Assembly (NCBI GenBank): GCA_019155205.2
Contig: JAHNZQ020000172.1
Coordinates: 2,039,197 to 2,103,196 of the forward strand
Direction: 5' to 3'
Length of the DNA: 64,000 nt
From: Gracilaria vermiculophylla
Taxonomy: Eukaryota; Rhodophyta; Florideophyceae; Gracilariales; Gracilariaceae
This document shows, one piece after another, positions 53,883-64,000 of the stretch. Both the position numbers and the translations under genes were made by a program. Each line of letters begins with the position of its first letter. Position 1 is the stretch's first letter. The notes below the pieces were generated by a model. That model saw only the letters and a program-made list of their open reading frames with translations, was not told the origin of the DNA and did no database searches.

Positions 53883-54719
53883 ATGACTATGGTAAAGACG
53901 AGTTCCACCCCATTTTTAGGAGCCTCAAAAGGAGACGATGACAGGCGAGCCTACCCGGCCTTTCCCTGTCTTGCCCCTTCATGGGCTCCTCAGGTGCCCC
54001 GGCTCCATGTTTCCGACTACGATTCCATGGTGAAGCGCCTGGCAACTCACACGCCCCTTCTCTTACCGGCTTCATTTCAGGACGTGGCTGCTACTTCTGA
54101 GGTCGGGTCGCAGCCTCCAGCCTCGATGCCGGACCGTACCGCAGTGGTGGCCGCCATGTCTCTTATGGAACAGGACGAGATGACTCCTCTTCCGCCTGCT
54201 TCGGCCCCAGTGGTGCAACCCCGACTTCGGAGTGTCCCGGTACCCTTCTTTCAGCCTCGCCTGAGGAGCATTCTGGTTCCCGTACCACTGTCCCCTTCGG
54301 TGTCACTTATACCATCATTGACCCTGCCGGTCTCAGTGACGGTGTCTGCAGAATCCGCTTGGGAGCCCCCTGTCCTAGCCTGTCCGCCCTCTGTCACTCC
54401 TTCTGTGGCGGCCGTTGTTCCGTTGACGAAGGGTGCCGCTTCTGGCGCACCCTCGGGCGGGGAATCCTCTGGAGCTCTGGTTGCTGCTTTTCAGTAGTTG
54501 ATGCAGGCGTGCCTGATGACGGGCCCTCCTGCTCCGGCTTCTCCTGTAGAGTCTCTGCGCGAGGCTCGCACATGGGTCATAAAACTTCATAAGGCCCAGA
54601 TAAACCAAACATCGATGGCGTCCATCCAGGAGAGCTTGGCGAAGTTATTCGAGGGCCCAGCGCTCACGGCGAAAGTTTTCCTCGAAGCCGAGTATGCGAC
54701 GCGGTTCGGAGACCTGTAG
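53883..54719 (+). pseudogene. Opposite-strand ORF of gypsy family A (copy 2), one internal stop
   Basis: Aligned with 2504-3175 nearly without gaps from SMPD onward, but it has a TAG at 54495-54497 in the middle; the frame then stays open to 54719. It extends about 80 codons further upstream than the A1 frame (GASKGDDDRRAYPAFPCLAP). It ends SMASIQESLAKLFEGPALTAK, against SMAAIQESLAEFFESQALTAK in A1. Confidence 0.5.
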
Positions 54720-54974
54720 GCGGCGGAAATCCTGGAGATGGGAGTTACTCCCCGGTAGTGGCGGAATAAAAGATCCTTGAGTTGGAGTAAAAGCTCCATG
54801 AACGGTAGTTCCAATACAAAAGGCTGTGGCCGCGCGCTCAGCAACACGAAGTGCCGCCGAGGGAGCGTGCGAAAGGCAGGAAACGGCGTGCTGGAGGCTA
54901 AAAAGAGAACTCCAGGGGTAGGATGGATAGCGAAGACGAAAAACAACTCTTTTTGGGGGTCCCCTTCCTCTTTT

Positions 54975-55358
54975 CTAAACGGAAATGCCTATGCGGAGAA
55001 GCGTTTTCGCCCCATATTGGCGTTGTATCTTCTGATGAAGTTCTCTGGGATATGTATATCCTGGAGGTTCTTCCGTGTAATTCTTGGAGGTGTACCCGTA
55101 CCAGCGGACGCGGTACGGTATCCCTGCTGGGGTCTTTTGGTGAGAGATGCTATGGTCTACTTCGTTGAGGATATCACCCTGAGTAGTCATGATGGCGTCC
55201 GGAACTTCCATCAATGGTTCACCGAACGGTTTGATGAAATTTATAGTACCCAGTGGTTTGATTGCTCCTGAGGTGGTTGGAAGAGGATGTTCCGCGCCCG
55301 GCCCTTGAGGTGAGATGGCAGGCATTCCTGAAAGGGTGTTCGTCAGGACTTTCGACAC
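54975..55358 (-). pseudogene. A2 chromodomain end of pol
   Basis: A 127-residue frame: Pro/Ser-rich linker, then ILNEVDHSISHQKTPAGIPYRVRWYGYTSKNYTEEPPGY. The YRVRWYGYTSKN block is the clearest chromodomain core in the window. Confidence 0.65.
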
Positions 55359-55573
55359 CCTATCATGGTAGACGACGTCTCAGAACCTGTTTATCGCAAT
55401 GGCCACAGCGTCTCTATAGGTGTCCATGACTTTATAAGGCCCTGAGGGTTTTGGCGCTATCTTGCGCGTGATGTCCAGTGGTTCGTCGAATTTCTTCCAA
55501 GGTTTGTCCAGTAAAATCTCGTTGCCTTCCTTCAGGTGAGGGCTTTTTTCACCTTACGTTTGAAATCCTGTTT

Positions 55574-56357
55574 TTATTTCTTCTGCCAGGCGTTGAGTCT
55601 CTCCTTTGCGAGGGAGGATGCGTCCTCATACCACCTTAAGATGCAGTGTTTTCCTCGCGCCGCTGTTGTTATCTGTGGCCTATCCGCCGAATGCGTTGTG
55701 GCGTGTGCCACAATAACGGCAGTAGGCGAGATGCGCGACAGCACTAGATTGAAAGGAGCAGTTCCGTACAGCAGTGCACATGCTGGTTGTATGATTACGT
55801 TAGCGGGCCCACGTGAGCGGGCCCCCATAGGCGTCCCAATAATTCTGGCGGTCCTCAAAGTAGTGCTTCAAACTCCAGGCGATGGTTTTGTTGAACCTCT
55901 CCGCATGTCCGTTGATCTGGGGATGGATGGTAGTCGTAAACAACAGCTTCATCCTCAGCATTCCAGAAATGGCACTAAATAGAGTCGCTGCGAACTGGGT
56001 TCTGTTGTCCGTAAGGATATACAACGTTATCTCATATGGGTAAACCTTGCACTCCAGAACAGTGTCGGTAACTACTGCTGCGGTGGGAATCTGAAGAGGA
56101 ATGGCACGCGTGACCCTCGAAAACCGATCGGTAATCACGAAAATGAATGGGTACCGTCGCTCCGTCTCGGGAAGAGGGCCCAAAATGTCCATGGCCATGA
56201 ACCCCAAAGGTCCGGAAGGCGGAAACAGAGTGAGCAGCGTCCGGGGTTCGCGGATATTACCCCTCGCGGTGGCGCACGAGTGGCAAACCGCCACCATTTG
56301 GAAGGGATCATTACCAATGTTTGGCCAATATATTTCTCTGCTCATCGTGAAATACAT
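55574..56357 (-). pseudogene. A2 integrase, catalytic core open
   Basis: A 185-residue frame (56357-55800) carries FMAMDILGPL (Asp57), ILTDNRTQFAA (Asp117) and INGHAERFN (Glu153), so the D,D35E triad is complete. The zinc domain upstream is only partly in frame (CHSCATARG at residues 25-33). The C-terminal region continues in the next frame (55858-55574, APFNLVLSRI). As part of a broken polyprotein it is unlikely to be made. Confidence 0.82.
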
Positions 56358-56655
56358 GGGTGATCCACTGAGGTGCTCGGTGAGGCGATATCATTGTGAG
56401 AGATACAGCATCCTGTCCTATAGGATCTTGGGGACCATCTCTTGAAGAGCTCTGTCCAGGGGAACGCTGCGTACTAGTACACTGTCTCGGTCGACATCGA
56501 ATGACGATGTTAGACTACCCACGGTGGTGAGGCACTCTTTGCAGTACGCATCTGTACTCTGCTCCTTCACGAACTTCAATATGGTGATGGGAAAAACTTA
56601 TTTCTCCTCAACAAGAGCCATCACCTCAGGGAGCCCACTAAACTTCGCTTGAGGT

Positions 56656-57060
56656 TCACATAATTCCAAGCATTCTCCACCGCATCCTTCTTCCTTGTCG
56701 GCGTCCTTGATGACGAAAAATGGAAGTGTGTCCTCCAGAGGTGTTTGGTCTCCTCCTTTGGTGGAAATTCTCGACAGTGCGTCCGCGGCCTGCGGCTATA
56801 TGCCAGGACGGTGGACAATGTAGAGTTCGAACTCCAGAAAGCGTAGTCTTCACCTCTCCAGGCGACCGGAAACATACGTCAAAAACAATAACCACTTCAC
56901 TGGTGCATGTTCCGTACTCAAGGTGAAAAGCGCGCCTTCGCGGTACGCTCGCAAAAGTCAAACCGCCCATGCCATGGCGAGACATTCGCGCTCTGAGGTG
57001 GAATAATTCCGTTCCATAGCTGAAATACTGCGTTTCCAGTATCCTACAGGTTAAAATCCA
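56656..57060 (-). pseudogene. A2 RNase H region
   Basis: The minus frame 56985-56656 carries remnants of the RNase H block (SRHGMGGLTFASVPRRRAFHLEYGT) corresponding to A1 5262-5459. Frame changes are evident. Confidence 0.6.
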
Positions 57061-57071
57061 CCTTTAGGTTG

Positions 57072-57904
57072 TTAATATAGGAGGGCACATTCTACCTGGT
57101 ATTTACAGTCGTCTGTGTCCGGCACCATTCGGTTTTTCCGCTTCGGGAGTGCTGAGATCAGTGGCTCTATCAGTCTCATCTTCAGGGTGTTAAAGGCTTC
57201 AAACTCTTCGCCCATCAGAATAGCCAGTTGGGTCGGATTGTATTCATCAAAGAGGCGATTTAATGGCGCCGCAGTGCTGGAGAAATTCGGGACAAACCTC
57301 CGAAAGACATTACACAACCCCAGGAAGGAGAGGAGCTCCCTCTGGTTTGTGGGACAGTGAGCGTCCTTGACGGCGTCCGGAGGTTTTGTAGAAACCTGGA
57401 GGCGGCTCGGGAGTAAAATGTGCCGCAGAAAATCCATCGAAGACTTGAAAAAGAAAAAACTGTACATTTTAAGGTGAGTCCAGTATCCTAGAGAAGTTGG
57501 ATTACGTTTTTGACATGCATAACGTGCTCCTCCACGCTACTGGAGTATGTAATGCCATCTTCGATATACACCAGGGCGTATTGCCACTTCACCGTCGACA
57601 GGATTATACCCACCGCTCGTTGGAACGTAGTGGGTGCATTCTTCAATCCAAATGGCATCCTTAGGAATCTGAAGTTCCCACAGTGCGAGGTGAACGTTGT
57701 CTTATCCTTATCGAAGTCGTCCACCTCAATCTGCCCGTAGCCGCTGTTGGCTTCCAGCGTGGAGAAAACGGACACATCGCCTAAGGCGTCGATATATTCA
57801 TCCATGCGAGGTATCGGGTACGAATCGCGTACCGTCACCTCGTTGAGGCATCTGTAGTCCATTCCGGACCTCAAGGAGCCATCTATATTCTTCACAAACA
57901 CCAT
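57072..57904 (-). pseudogene. A2 reverse transcriptase
   Basis: 57904-57488 carries MVFVKNIDGSLRS, TTFTSHCGNFRFLRMPFGLK and ALVYIEDGITYS: the YIDD motif is YIED (Glu115 for Asp), which should abolish activity. 57467-57072 continues the thumb (NQRELLSFLGLCNVFRRFV). A stop and frame change separate the two. Confidence 0.82.
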
Positions 57905-58087
57905 CGGGGAGGCTCATTCGGAATTGGAAGGCTCGATAATGCCCTTCTCCAGCATCCGGGTGACGGCATCGCGTTCGAAATCGCGGGCATGGGGTCCGGC
58001 CCTCCTCGGGAGTTGATGTACCGGTTTCGCATCGGGTCTGAGCTGGATCCTATGCTTGGCAAGGCTGATTTGACCCAGGCGACCAGA

Positions 58088-59026
58088 CTACATGTCCTCA
58101 AAGGCAGATAGCATCCCCCCTATCCAATGGCGATACTCTCCAAAATCTTCGCCAATTTGGAGCTTCTCCTGCCAGGTGGCAGGATTCTCTTCCTCTGGGG
58201 CTGTTGATGTCGCTTCAGCCTCCATGATGGCGAAGGCATCGCGTTCCGCAAGGTTTTCCACACGAAAAAGATGAGCCAGTCCTTCAGTGGTGGGTAGTGC
58301 AGATTCGACGATAGTTTCTTTCTGGAGCCGTAACGGAGACTCGTTTAGGTTGGCGGGCACGACCCTGAAGGGAATGTTCGGCATAATTTCTATAACACCG
58401 TCTGCTATCATGGAGTGCTGCTTCGTCATCGGGTGTGGACTCCCATGTAGGAATGAAAGGCCAGATGCAGAGGTCTGCACCCAAACTTCGACCTGACTCT
58501 TCGCGGGTATTTCGATACTCTTCACCACCCAGAGCTTATTCAACTGCCTCTTTTCTGAAAGATAATTCACATGACGGGCGTTGGCGTCCGGTCCCAAAGA
58601 TGTGGACGTGATACCTATAGAGGCGGCGTTGTGTAACGTCACCTTCCGCAGGCGTGGGTATGTTGTACGTACATACCGATCCGAAAAGGAAGTGCCAAAT
58701 ATGCATTGTGCTGCCTTGGTGTTCGCCACGAGGTACCACACCTTTACCTGTCGGGCGTCCATCTGTAAATACAAAGGTAGTGCTCCTAAGATGTTTAATA
58801 CTCTACACGACGCATCACGCACCGTATGGAGCTTTTAAGTCCTCACGGAGCCAAGAGCAGACCACAGGAGCACGTGAGCATTCATCAGGTTGTGGGCAGC
58901 TCCGGTGTCGAGGATAGAGCGCGCCGATATGGAAGCGAGCTGGTAACATCCTACAGAGGCAAACAACTTCATATTCTCATGGTGGATTGTGCAAACAGAT
59001 TCCTCAGAGGCGTCAATTGGGTCCAA
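58088..59026 (-). pseudogene. A2 protease and linker to RT
   Basis: 59026-58835 has SILDTGAAHNLMNAHVL (protease motif intact). 58822-58088 continues with [22 protein letters not shown] and the acidic [14 protein letters not shown] linker, as in A1. One frameshift lies between. Confidence 0.78.
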
Positions 59027-59199
59027 AGAAATTGCGGAGCGCGCCTATTCTATGTAAACCTTGCAGACGGCTTCTCCCTCTTTCCTGAAGGAGACCTCCG
59101 TGGGGTAGAGGCTCGACTGTATGGAGCCACGAGGAGCATTTCAGCGTGGCGCTAAGGGATTTACTGGTCGGAGGGGAGGTGAGCTCCAGTTGGGGACGG

Positions 59200-59703
59200 C
59201 TACTGCAGTTCCGCATTAGGATACACCGTCTTCCCCGGAGATGCAACGGTTTGGATGCCAGCCCCTGCGCTGTTAGCACAAGTGCCATTGGAACAGGCTG
59301 CACTTAAACTGAAGCGCGGTAACCGTGTATTACTTGAAGTGAGCGGATATCGTGATATGCGGATCGATAACTTCCCCTCTCCGTTGGTGTGTACTTCAGG
59401 TCCTGGAAGTTCTTCCTCCGTTCTTACAGGGTGGCGGCCCTCATTGCCTCGATGAGGGCAGTACAGTGTACTGTCTCTCGATACAATAAAATACTGCAAG
59501 GCAGTGGGTAGACTCGAGGGCTTGCAATTCGGACACTCCTGTAAGATACTGCCGAGGCATATGAAGGAGGAGACGAGGGTGTCTTCGTCCTAGACGCTGC
59601 TCTTAAAGATGAGGCAAATGTGAGATCAAGGCCCTCTTGCTTTTCCAAGAGCGTGAGCTAGCCGACTTTCCCTGAGGTGCTGGAGTCCTATTTCGCGGTG
59701 GAT
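59200..59703 (-). pseudogene. A2 gag, C-terminal part
   Basis: The frame 59648-59424 (LRAASRTKTPSSPPSYASAVSY, VHCTALIEAMRAATL) aligns with the end of A1 gag. It is separated from the rest of gag by the solo LTR. Confidence 0.65.
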
Positions 59704-60257
59704 TGTGGTACTGTCAGCCCTCCTGTCGAGGTAGTAAAGCACAACGTCCGTTAGGAGTTTTTGTTGACTCCAAAGGCGCGTATTCCTAAAGGTGGTCTCC
59801 GGTATCCGCTGTCGTGAGCCGGGCGAATTCTGAAAGGGATCCGCAAACACCAAGCGGAGGGGGAGGTTCACTGGGCGGACAATGCTCCTACAGGCGCTGC
59901 TATGATGCGACCTTGGGATCGGCGGCTTAGAAACCTGCGTGAATAAACAAGAGACTCCAACATGAAAACGTAGAAGAAGACTCAAGGGTGCTTCTCTTTA
60001 CTTCCCCAGAGGTGGAATTCAACCGGCAGCTTAAATATCTAACCGGGAGCCCGCCTCGGCAGGTCGCACTACTGTGCTAATTACCTGCATAAAATATCTA
60101 AAATAAATAATAAATTCTACCGTATCTTAAGGATACTGTAGCGCACGCGGGCAATATTATGCACCACGTGGCCCAGCTAATAAATTTCGAACCCTCCTTA
60201 GGAATATTATGCCTTAAGGCCAAACCACCATATTTCCGTAGGAGCCACTGTACTACA
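59704..60257. mobile_element. Solo LTR of gypsy family A, 554 bp, with TGGAT duplication
   Basis: Starts TGTGGTACTG, ends CTGTACTACA, and is flanked by TGGAT at 59699-59703 and 60258-60262. A1 has the uninterrupted gag site (gggtggatgcccaacgg, about 8146). A solo LTR arises when the two LTRs of an inserted element recombine. It gives the reference length and both termini of the family A LTR. Confidence 0.92.
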
Positions 60258-62000
60258 TGGATGCCCGACGGTATTTTGAGGCCGTCAGTTTTTCGGGAGA
60301 TACAGTGTGGCTGCGACGAGCGGCACGCTTCTTATCTCCAAAAGACTCCTCAAAGCATGCTACCTCCATATAGGTGGTTTTTGGGTACGGTGTCAAGTGA
60401 TTACGCACCCTGGCGCGGATCGAGGGAAAGAGGCCCTCGACAAAGAACGACTTCAAACGCTGCTCGGAGTAGACGTTCGCACACCGTAAGGCCTTCTTCC
60501 AAAGCACCTGCGAGAACTTCGTTTCGCTCATTCCCGTGTTCTGCCTATAGTAGGTGACTTCAGTGTCAGCATCGGCAATCATATCGTCCATAACGTACTT
60601 TTTGAGGAGAAAATTCACCACCTCGAGATACATCGTCAATATTTCTGTCCGAGGGTCATCCACAATGCTGCTCACCTCCCGTGAGGTGCGAATGCACCAT
60701 CAAGTGCGCTGGATCTGAGAGGTAGAACTAAAACCACCCGAGGGCGACAACTTCATGGACACCGTTGTTATTAAACGATGAATGGTGGCATATGAGAAAA
60801 CTTCAACACCGAGATGGTTCTTCACCTGAGAATTTGTGCTTCTTTATCTAAATATGCAGTTGGCGCTGGATCTTCGTGAGTCATTTTTCGACCGACGCGT
60901 CGTAAAGAGTGGAGCGATCATTTAACCTGTACGTGTCAGAGTCCACCACTCTGGCGAAGATGACGGTACGTAGGACGACCTTCTTGACCCTTTTGCTCTT
61001 CTCCATGGGAGGTATACTGTCCTCCGAGCTGGAGCTGTTTACGGATTCAGAGTCTCAGCTTCTCTCAGAGTCAATGTCTCGCTTTCTTCTTTTCCCCCTC
61101 CGTATCTTTTAGTGTCTTTCCTTTAGGTTGTCTGGGTGACTGACGATACCCCCAGTTTCGCGATTCACCCGAGAAAAACCCTGCTCTTCTCTAGTTGGGT
61201 TAAATAATTCGTGACCGGTATCCTGTCCTCCCACGTGAAGCAACAGGTCGAGACGTTGCATAGCAATATTCCTGAGGTGTTCGTCTTTCTCTACGGCAGT
61301 ATTCTTTCCTCCCCTGGCGTGCAGTGTGATGATATTCTGTCCTTCTCTGCCCGGGCTTACCTTCGGTTTTCATGGAGGGAACCTGTCCTGTACGAAAGAA
61401 TGACTTCGAAACGCCGCTGTGGGAAGCATCTCTGGAGCTTGGGAACAAACCTCCCCATAGCTAACCTCTGATATCACCTCTAGGAAGGGGTTTGCCTTCA
61501 CCAAAAATGCCATGGCACTGTGAGCCCTCTCCTTTGCGACTTTTTCTACAAGGGAGTGCCTGCGCGCTCCGAAATGCCTCTCGATACCTGCAAGAAATCT
61601 TTTGAATAGCTGTTGTGAGAGCCAATCCGTAAGGTGCGGAGCCAGGTACTCCAGGAAGGAGTCAGCCTCCGGGTTTTCCAGTCCCTGCAGCTCCTGACGC
61701 GGTGGCTGAGATGCCGTGTGCGGTTCTTTAACCTCCCCATCGGCGTTCTACAGAGGTGCCGCGGTGGGTTCCGCCTGTCTTCGACCGTGAACTATCCAGA
61801 GACGATTCCTGAAATGCTCTATAGAGGAGCCAGGATTCCAAAGGAGACTTTCCGGATCCTTTAGTCTGATGGTCATCTCCTGGGGAGCGGTACGCGTGCT
61901 GCGCTCACCAATGGAGTCGGTTGATTGAGGGTCCTGTAGGAGGGTTTCCATCGGGGATTCTGAAAGGTCCATATAGGAGTAGGTTGAGGGTGATTTCCTT
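60258..62000 (-). pseudogene. A2 gag, N-terminal and central part
   Basis: 60675-60253 is the capsid core (TKFSQVLWKKALRCANVYSEQRLKSFFVEGLFP), 61448-61200 the basic segment, and 62059-61748 includes the start (MDLSESPMETLLQDPQ) collinear with A1. Stops and frame changes lie between these blocks. Confidence 0.65.
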
Positions 62001-62109
62001 CCACCTCCGAATCCTCTTAAGGAATTCTTCCACTGTTGGGTTCCGATCGTTGCCAACAAGAAAGGCTGTTCTGTCGTGACTCTTGTGCTCCTTATAAGAA
62101 ACTGACCTT

Positions 62110-62125
62110 TTAAGTAGGGAGACCT
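62110..62125 (-). other. Primer-binding site of A2
   Basis: GGTCTCCCTACTTA on minus, two bases from the LTR end, aligned with the A1 site. Confidence 0.55.
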
Positions 62126-62127
62126 TT

Positions 62128-62681
62128 TGCGTTACCGTAAGATCTCCTTTGGATTTGGTAGTGCCTAAAGTCCCTTAGGAATTTTTGTTGACTCCAAAGA
62201 TGCACGTTCCGAAAAGTGGTCTCCGGTAATCTCCGTCACGAGCTGGGGGAATTCTGAAAGAGGACCCGCAAACATCAAGCAGAGAGGGAGGCTCATTGGG
62301 CGGAGAATACTCCTACAGGCGCTGCGACGAGGCGATCTTGGGATCGGCGGCTTAGAAACCTTAAGAGGTTCGACGATAGTCTTTAACCAGAAAAATAGAC
62401 GTAGAATCGAGGGTCTTTTCTTTACTTCCCAAGAGGTGGAGCTCGATCCGAATATTAAGTACCTCGCCTAACGCCCGCTTCGGCAGGTCTCACTCCTGTA
62501 GTAGCTACTTGCACAAATCAACGAAAATAAATCTAAATTCCACCGTTTTTTAAAGGGTGCTGTAGCGCACGTGGGCCAAATTATACACCACGTGCCTCAG
62601 ATAATAAAAAATGAGCCGTCCTTGGAAATATCCTGTCCGAAAGTCACATCACCCAATCACCTTAGGATTCACTGTACTACA
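62128..62681 (-). repeat. 5' LTR of A2, 554 bp
   Basis: Full length by comparison with the solo LTR. Start TGCGTTACCG, end CTGTACTACA. The U3 CACGTG is retained near 62588. Confidence 0.88.
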
Positions 62682-63060
62682 CTGTATTTCTACGAAGGAT
62701 TACGCCCTTTACGGTTGCGAATGCGTTCTTCACGCATTAGATATTCACCTATGGCCACCAAATGTACGGAGTATCTGAGAACGGAAAACAATTCACGTCC
62801 AAGTTCTTCCAATATGTCTGTCCCATCCTGGACGTGAAGAACCTATTCCCTACCACATACCATCCCCGATGAAATGGGCTAGTTGAACGGTTTGACAGTA
62901 ATATTCTCGCTTCCTTGCGATTGCTTGTTCTGATAAACCAAAGACATGAGATCTTTACAAGGACGCGCTGACGTTTCCGTTTAACCCGCAAGTTCACCGT
63001 CACCGTGTCTCCCCCTCGTGCCGTATTCCTTCCTAAGCCTGGGCCCGAACCACCGGTTTG
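62682..63060 (+). pseudogene. Family C integrase, downstream half
   Basis: Continues the core broken at 52025: TPFTVANAFFTH, stop, then SENGKQFTSKFFQYVCPILD (Glu where the second catalytic Asp is expected) and TTYHPR, stop, NGLVERFDSNI with the catalytic Glu. A frame change later, a C-terminal integrase-like stretch runs to about 63060. Together with 51500-52025 it restores the domain order of one integrase. Confidence 0.8.
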
Positions 63061-64000
63061 ACCTTTGTGACGCCCTCTCTGGTCCAGTGGTACGTCATCC
63101 CAATGGACCGAATTGATGCAATTGAGAAGTCCTGCAACTTCTTTGCAGTTGGCTACACCCTCGCGGGGGACGCGCATGTCAAGGTGACGAATGGCAGCCG
63201 TCATACGCAGTTGAATGTACAACAGCTGGTACTGGTCAAACACCTCCGGAAGAGGATACCCTGCCATGCGGACAGCCCATTCGGTAATCACCTCCGAACA
63301 CATTCCGGCATGCGGGTCATTCACGAGATATGACCTCAGCTAGACCAACACCGGAGGGAGTTTAACGTAGCACCCCCGACAAGCCTCCGAGTGGGTTCAC
63401 CACTGTAGTAAGGGGACAAGCCGACCTTTTCGGTGTGCCGTGGCGATCCGTTCCACTTCCGTACTCTCATATGAGACGAAATATCCCATTTGGGAGCGTG
63501 CCTTCTGTTCAAAACGGATGAAGTTCTGCAAGACGTTTGAAAGGTACGACTGGAATAAGTAGCGTAGCTCCGTTTGAAGGATTGGTTCAGTGCAGCAAGA
63601 GCCTTTTTCCTCGCGATAGAGAAATTCCGCCATTCGAGGGTTTCCAACTCCGCAAAGCAATCGCAATACCGAATCTCCCTGAGTGTGCGGTAAAACCCTA
63701 TATCGAACTGGAGCTCACCCGGGACCATCACTTCATACGATGTAGGGCTCTGCCGTCGGTATGCAAATCGCACTAGCGCAGCAGGCGCTACAGCAGCGGA
63801 TTCTCCCCGACCGCGTCGGACTTAGTGCGTTGATACAGCGACGCAGGTCCTTCAATCCCAGGAAATTACCACGCTGGCGTGGAGATTCCCGGAAGGACGC
63901 CGGCTATGTCGAGTTAGCGATACAGAAGTTCGGCGTTCCATATGGCGGTTTGCTGGAAACATGGTCCGAACCTGAGTTGCATCTACCCGTGTCGAGTTAG
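63061..64000. other. Unresolved end of the window
   Basis: Minus frames at 63324-63061 (HAGMCSEVITEWAVRMAGY) and 63773-63336, and a plus frame from 63761 to a stop at 63998-64000, are open but unassigned. They may be the 3' part of family C or the start of another element's gag. Confidence 0.35.

Larger units (their letters stand above)
52026..62681 (-). mobile_element. Ty3/gypsy element, family A copy 2 (A2), inserted in family C
   Basis: A 10.66-kb minus-strand element. Flanks are two halves of the family C integrase, which join in frame. The flanking pentamers are CTTTC (52021-52025) and CTGTA (62682-62686), a degraded target duplication at best. It contains a 554-bp solo LTR insertion in gag. 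The order of domains equals A1. The integrase core is open with its three acids, but the RT motif is mutated. Confidence 0.87.

Noticed and set aside
1..64000. CRISPR array, bacterial operons, rRNA genes or a full tRNA gene
   Set aside because: No regularly spaced short repeats, no ribosome-binding-site-led gene clusters, no rRNA motifs, and the single tRNA-like sequence cannot form a proper acceptor stem.

Overview
This window looks like nuclear DNA of a eukaryote, from a gene-poor block made almost entirely of transposable elements. There are no bacterial operons, and the elements are LTR retrotransposons with tRNA primer sites plus DNA transposons of eukaryotic superfamilies. The one convincing non-transposon gene has no visible intron. 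A lineage with few introns (for example a red alga or an oomycete-like protist) is possible, but I cannot name the organism from sequence alone. A run of 100 N at 17859-17958 marks an assembly gap.

Layout. 1-1705 and 13494-17858 are the two arms of a large inverted repeat carrying the same dead Tc1-like transposase. Between them lies Ty3/gypsy family A copy 1 (A1, minus strand: gag, protease, RT, RNase H, integrase, chromodomain), whose 5' LTR is split by a piggyBac-like element at 10281-13127. The right arm is itself split by a Harbinger element (15134-17472) with TTA target duplications, and the matching empty site survives in the left arm. 18-20 kb holds an unclassified dispersed repeat. 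20082-25417 is a complete Ty1/copia element (134-bp LTRs, ACCCC target duplication, minus strand). It sits about 340 bp upstream of a secreted-protein gene (25756-26445) of a family I know mainly from bacteria. The conserved C-terminus of that family lies in frame just past a TAG stop. 27738-29076 is a Tc1-like relic with an 80-bp duplication in its helix-turn-helix. It abuts a miniature LTR element (TRIM) at 29077-29381.

29450-37100 is a decayed gypsy element (family D, minus). 37-42 kb is AT-rich and mostly unassigned, with a second copy of the dispersed repeat and a pair of related coding-like segments. 42-44.85 kb is a second Harbinger element (transposase on +, Myb/SANT-like partner on -) that contains a complete 309-bp TRIM with TTAAC target duplications. 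That TRIM has a primer site matching the internal anticodon region of initiator tRNA-Met, the half-tRNA priming known from copia and Ty5.

45.9 kb to the end is a nest. Gypsy family C (plus) is interrupted in its integrase at 52025/52026 by gypsy family A copy 2 (A2, minus, 52026-62681). A2 is interrupted in gag by a 554-bp solo LTR with a TGGAT duplication. The rest of the family C integrase resumes at about 62682. Both family A copies carry a long ORF on the opposite strand between pol and the 3' LTR.

Most elements are broken by stops and frameshifts. Exceptions with catalytic residues still in place are the first Harbinger transposase, the A2 integrase core, the A1 RT motif block and, apart from a one-base homopolymer frameshift, the second Harbinger transposase.
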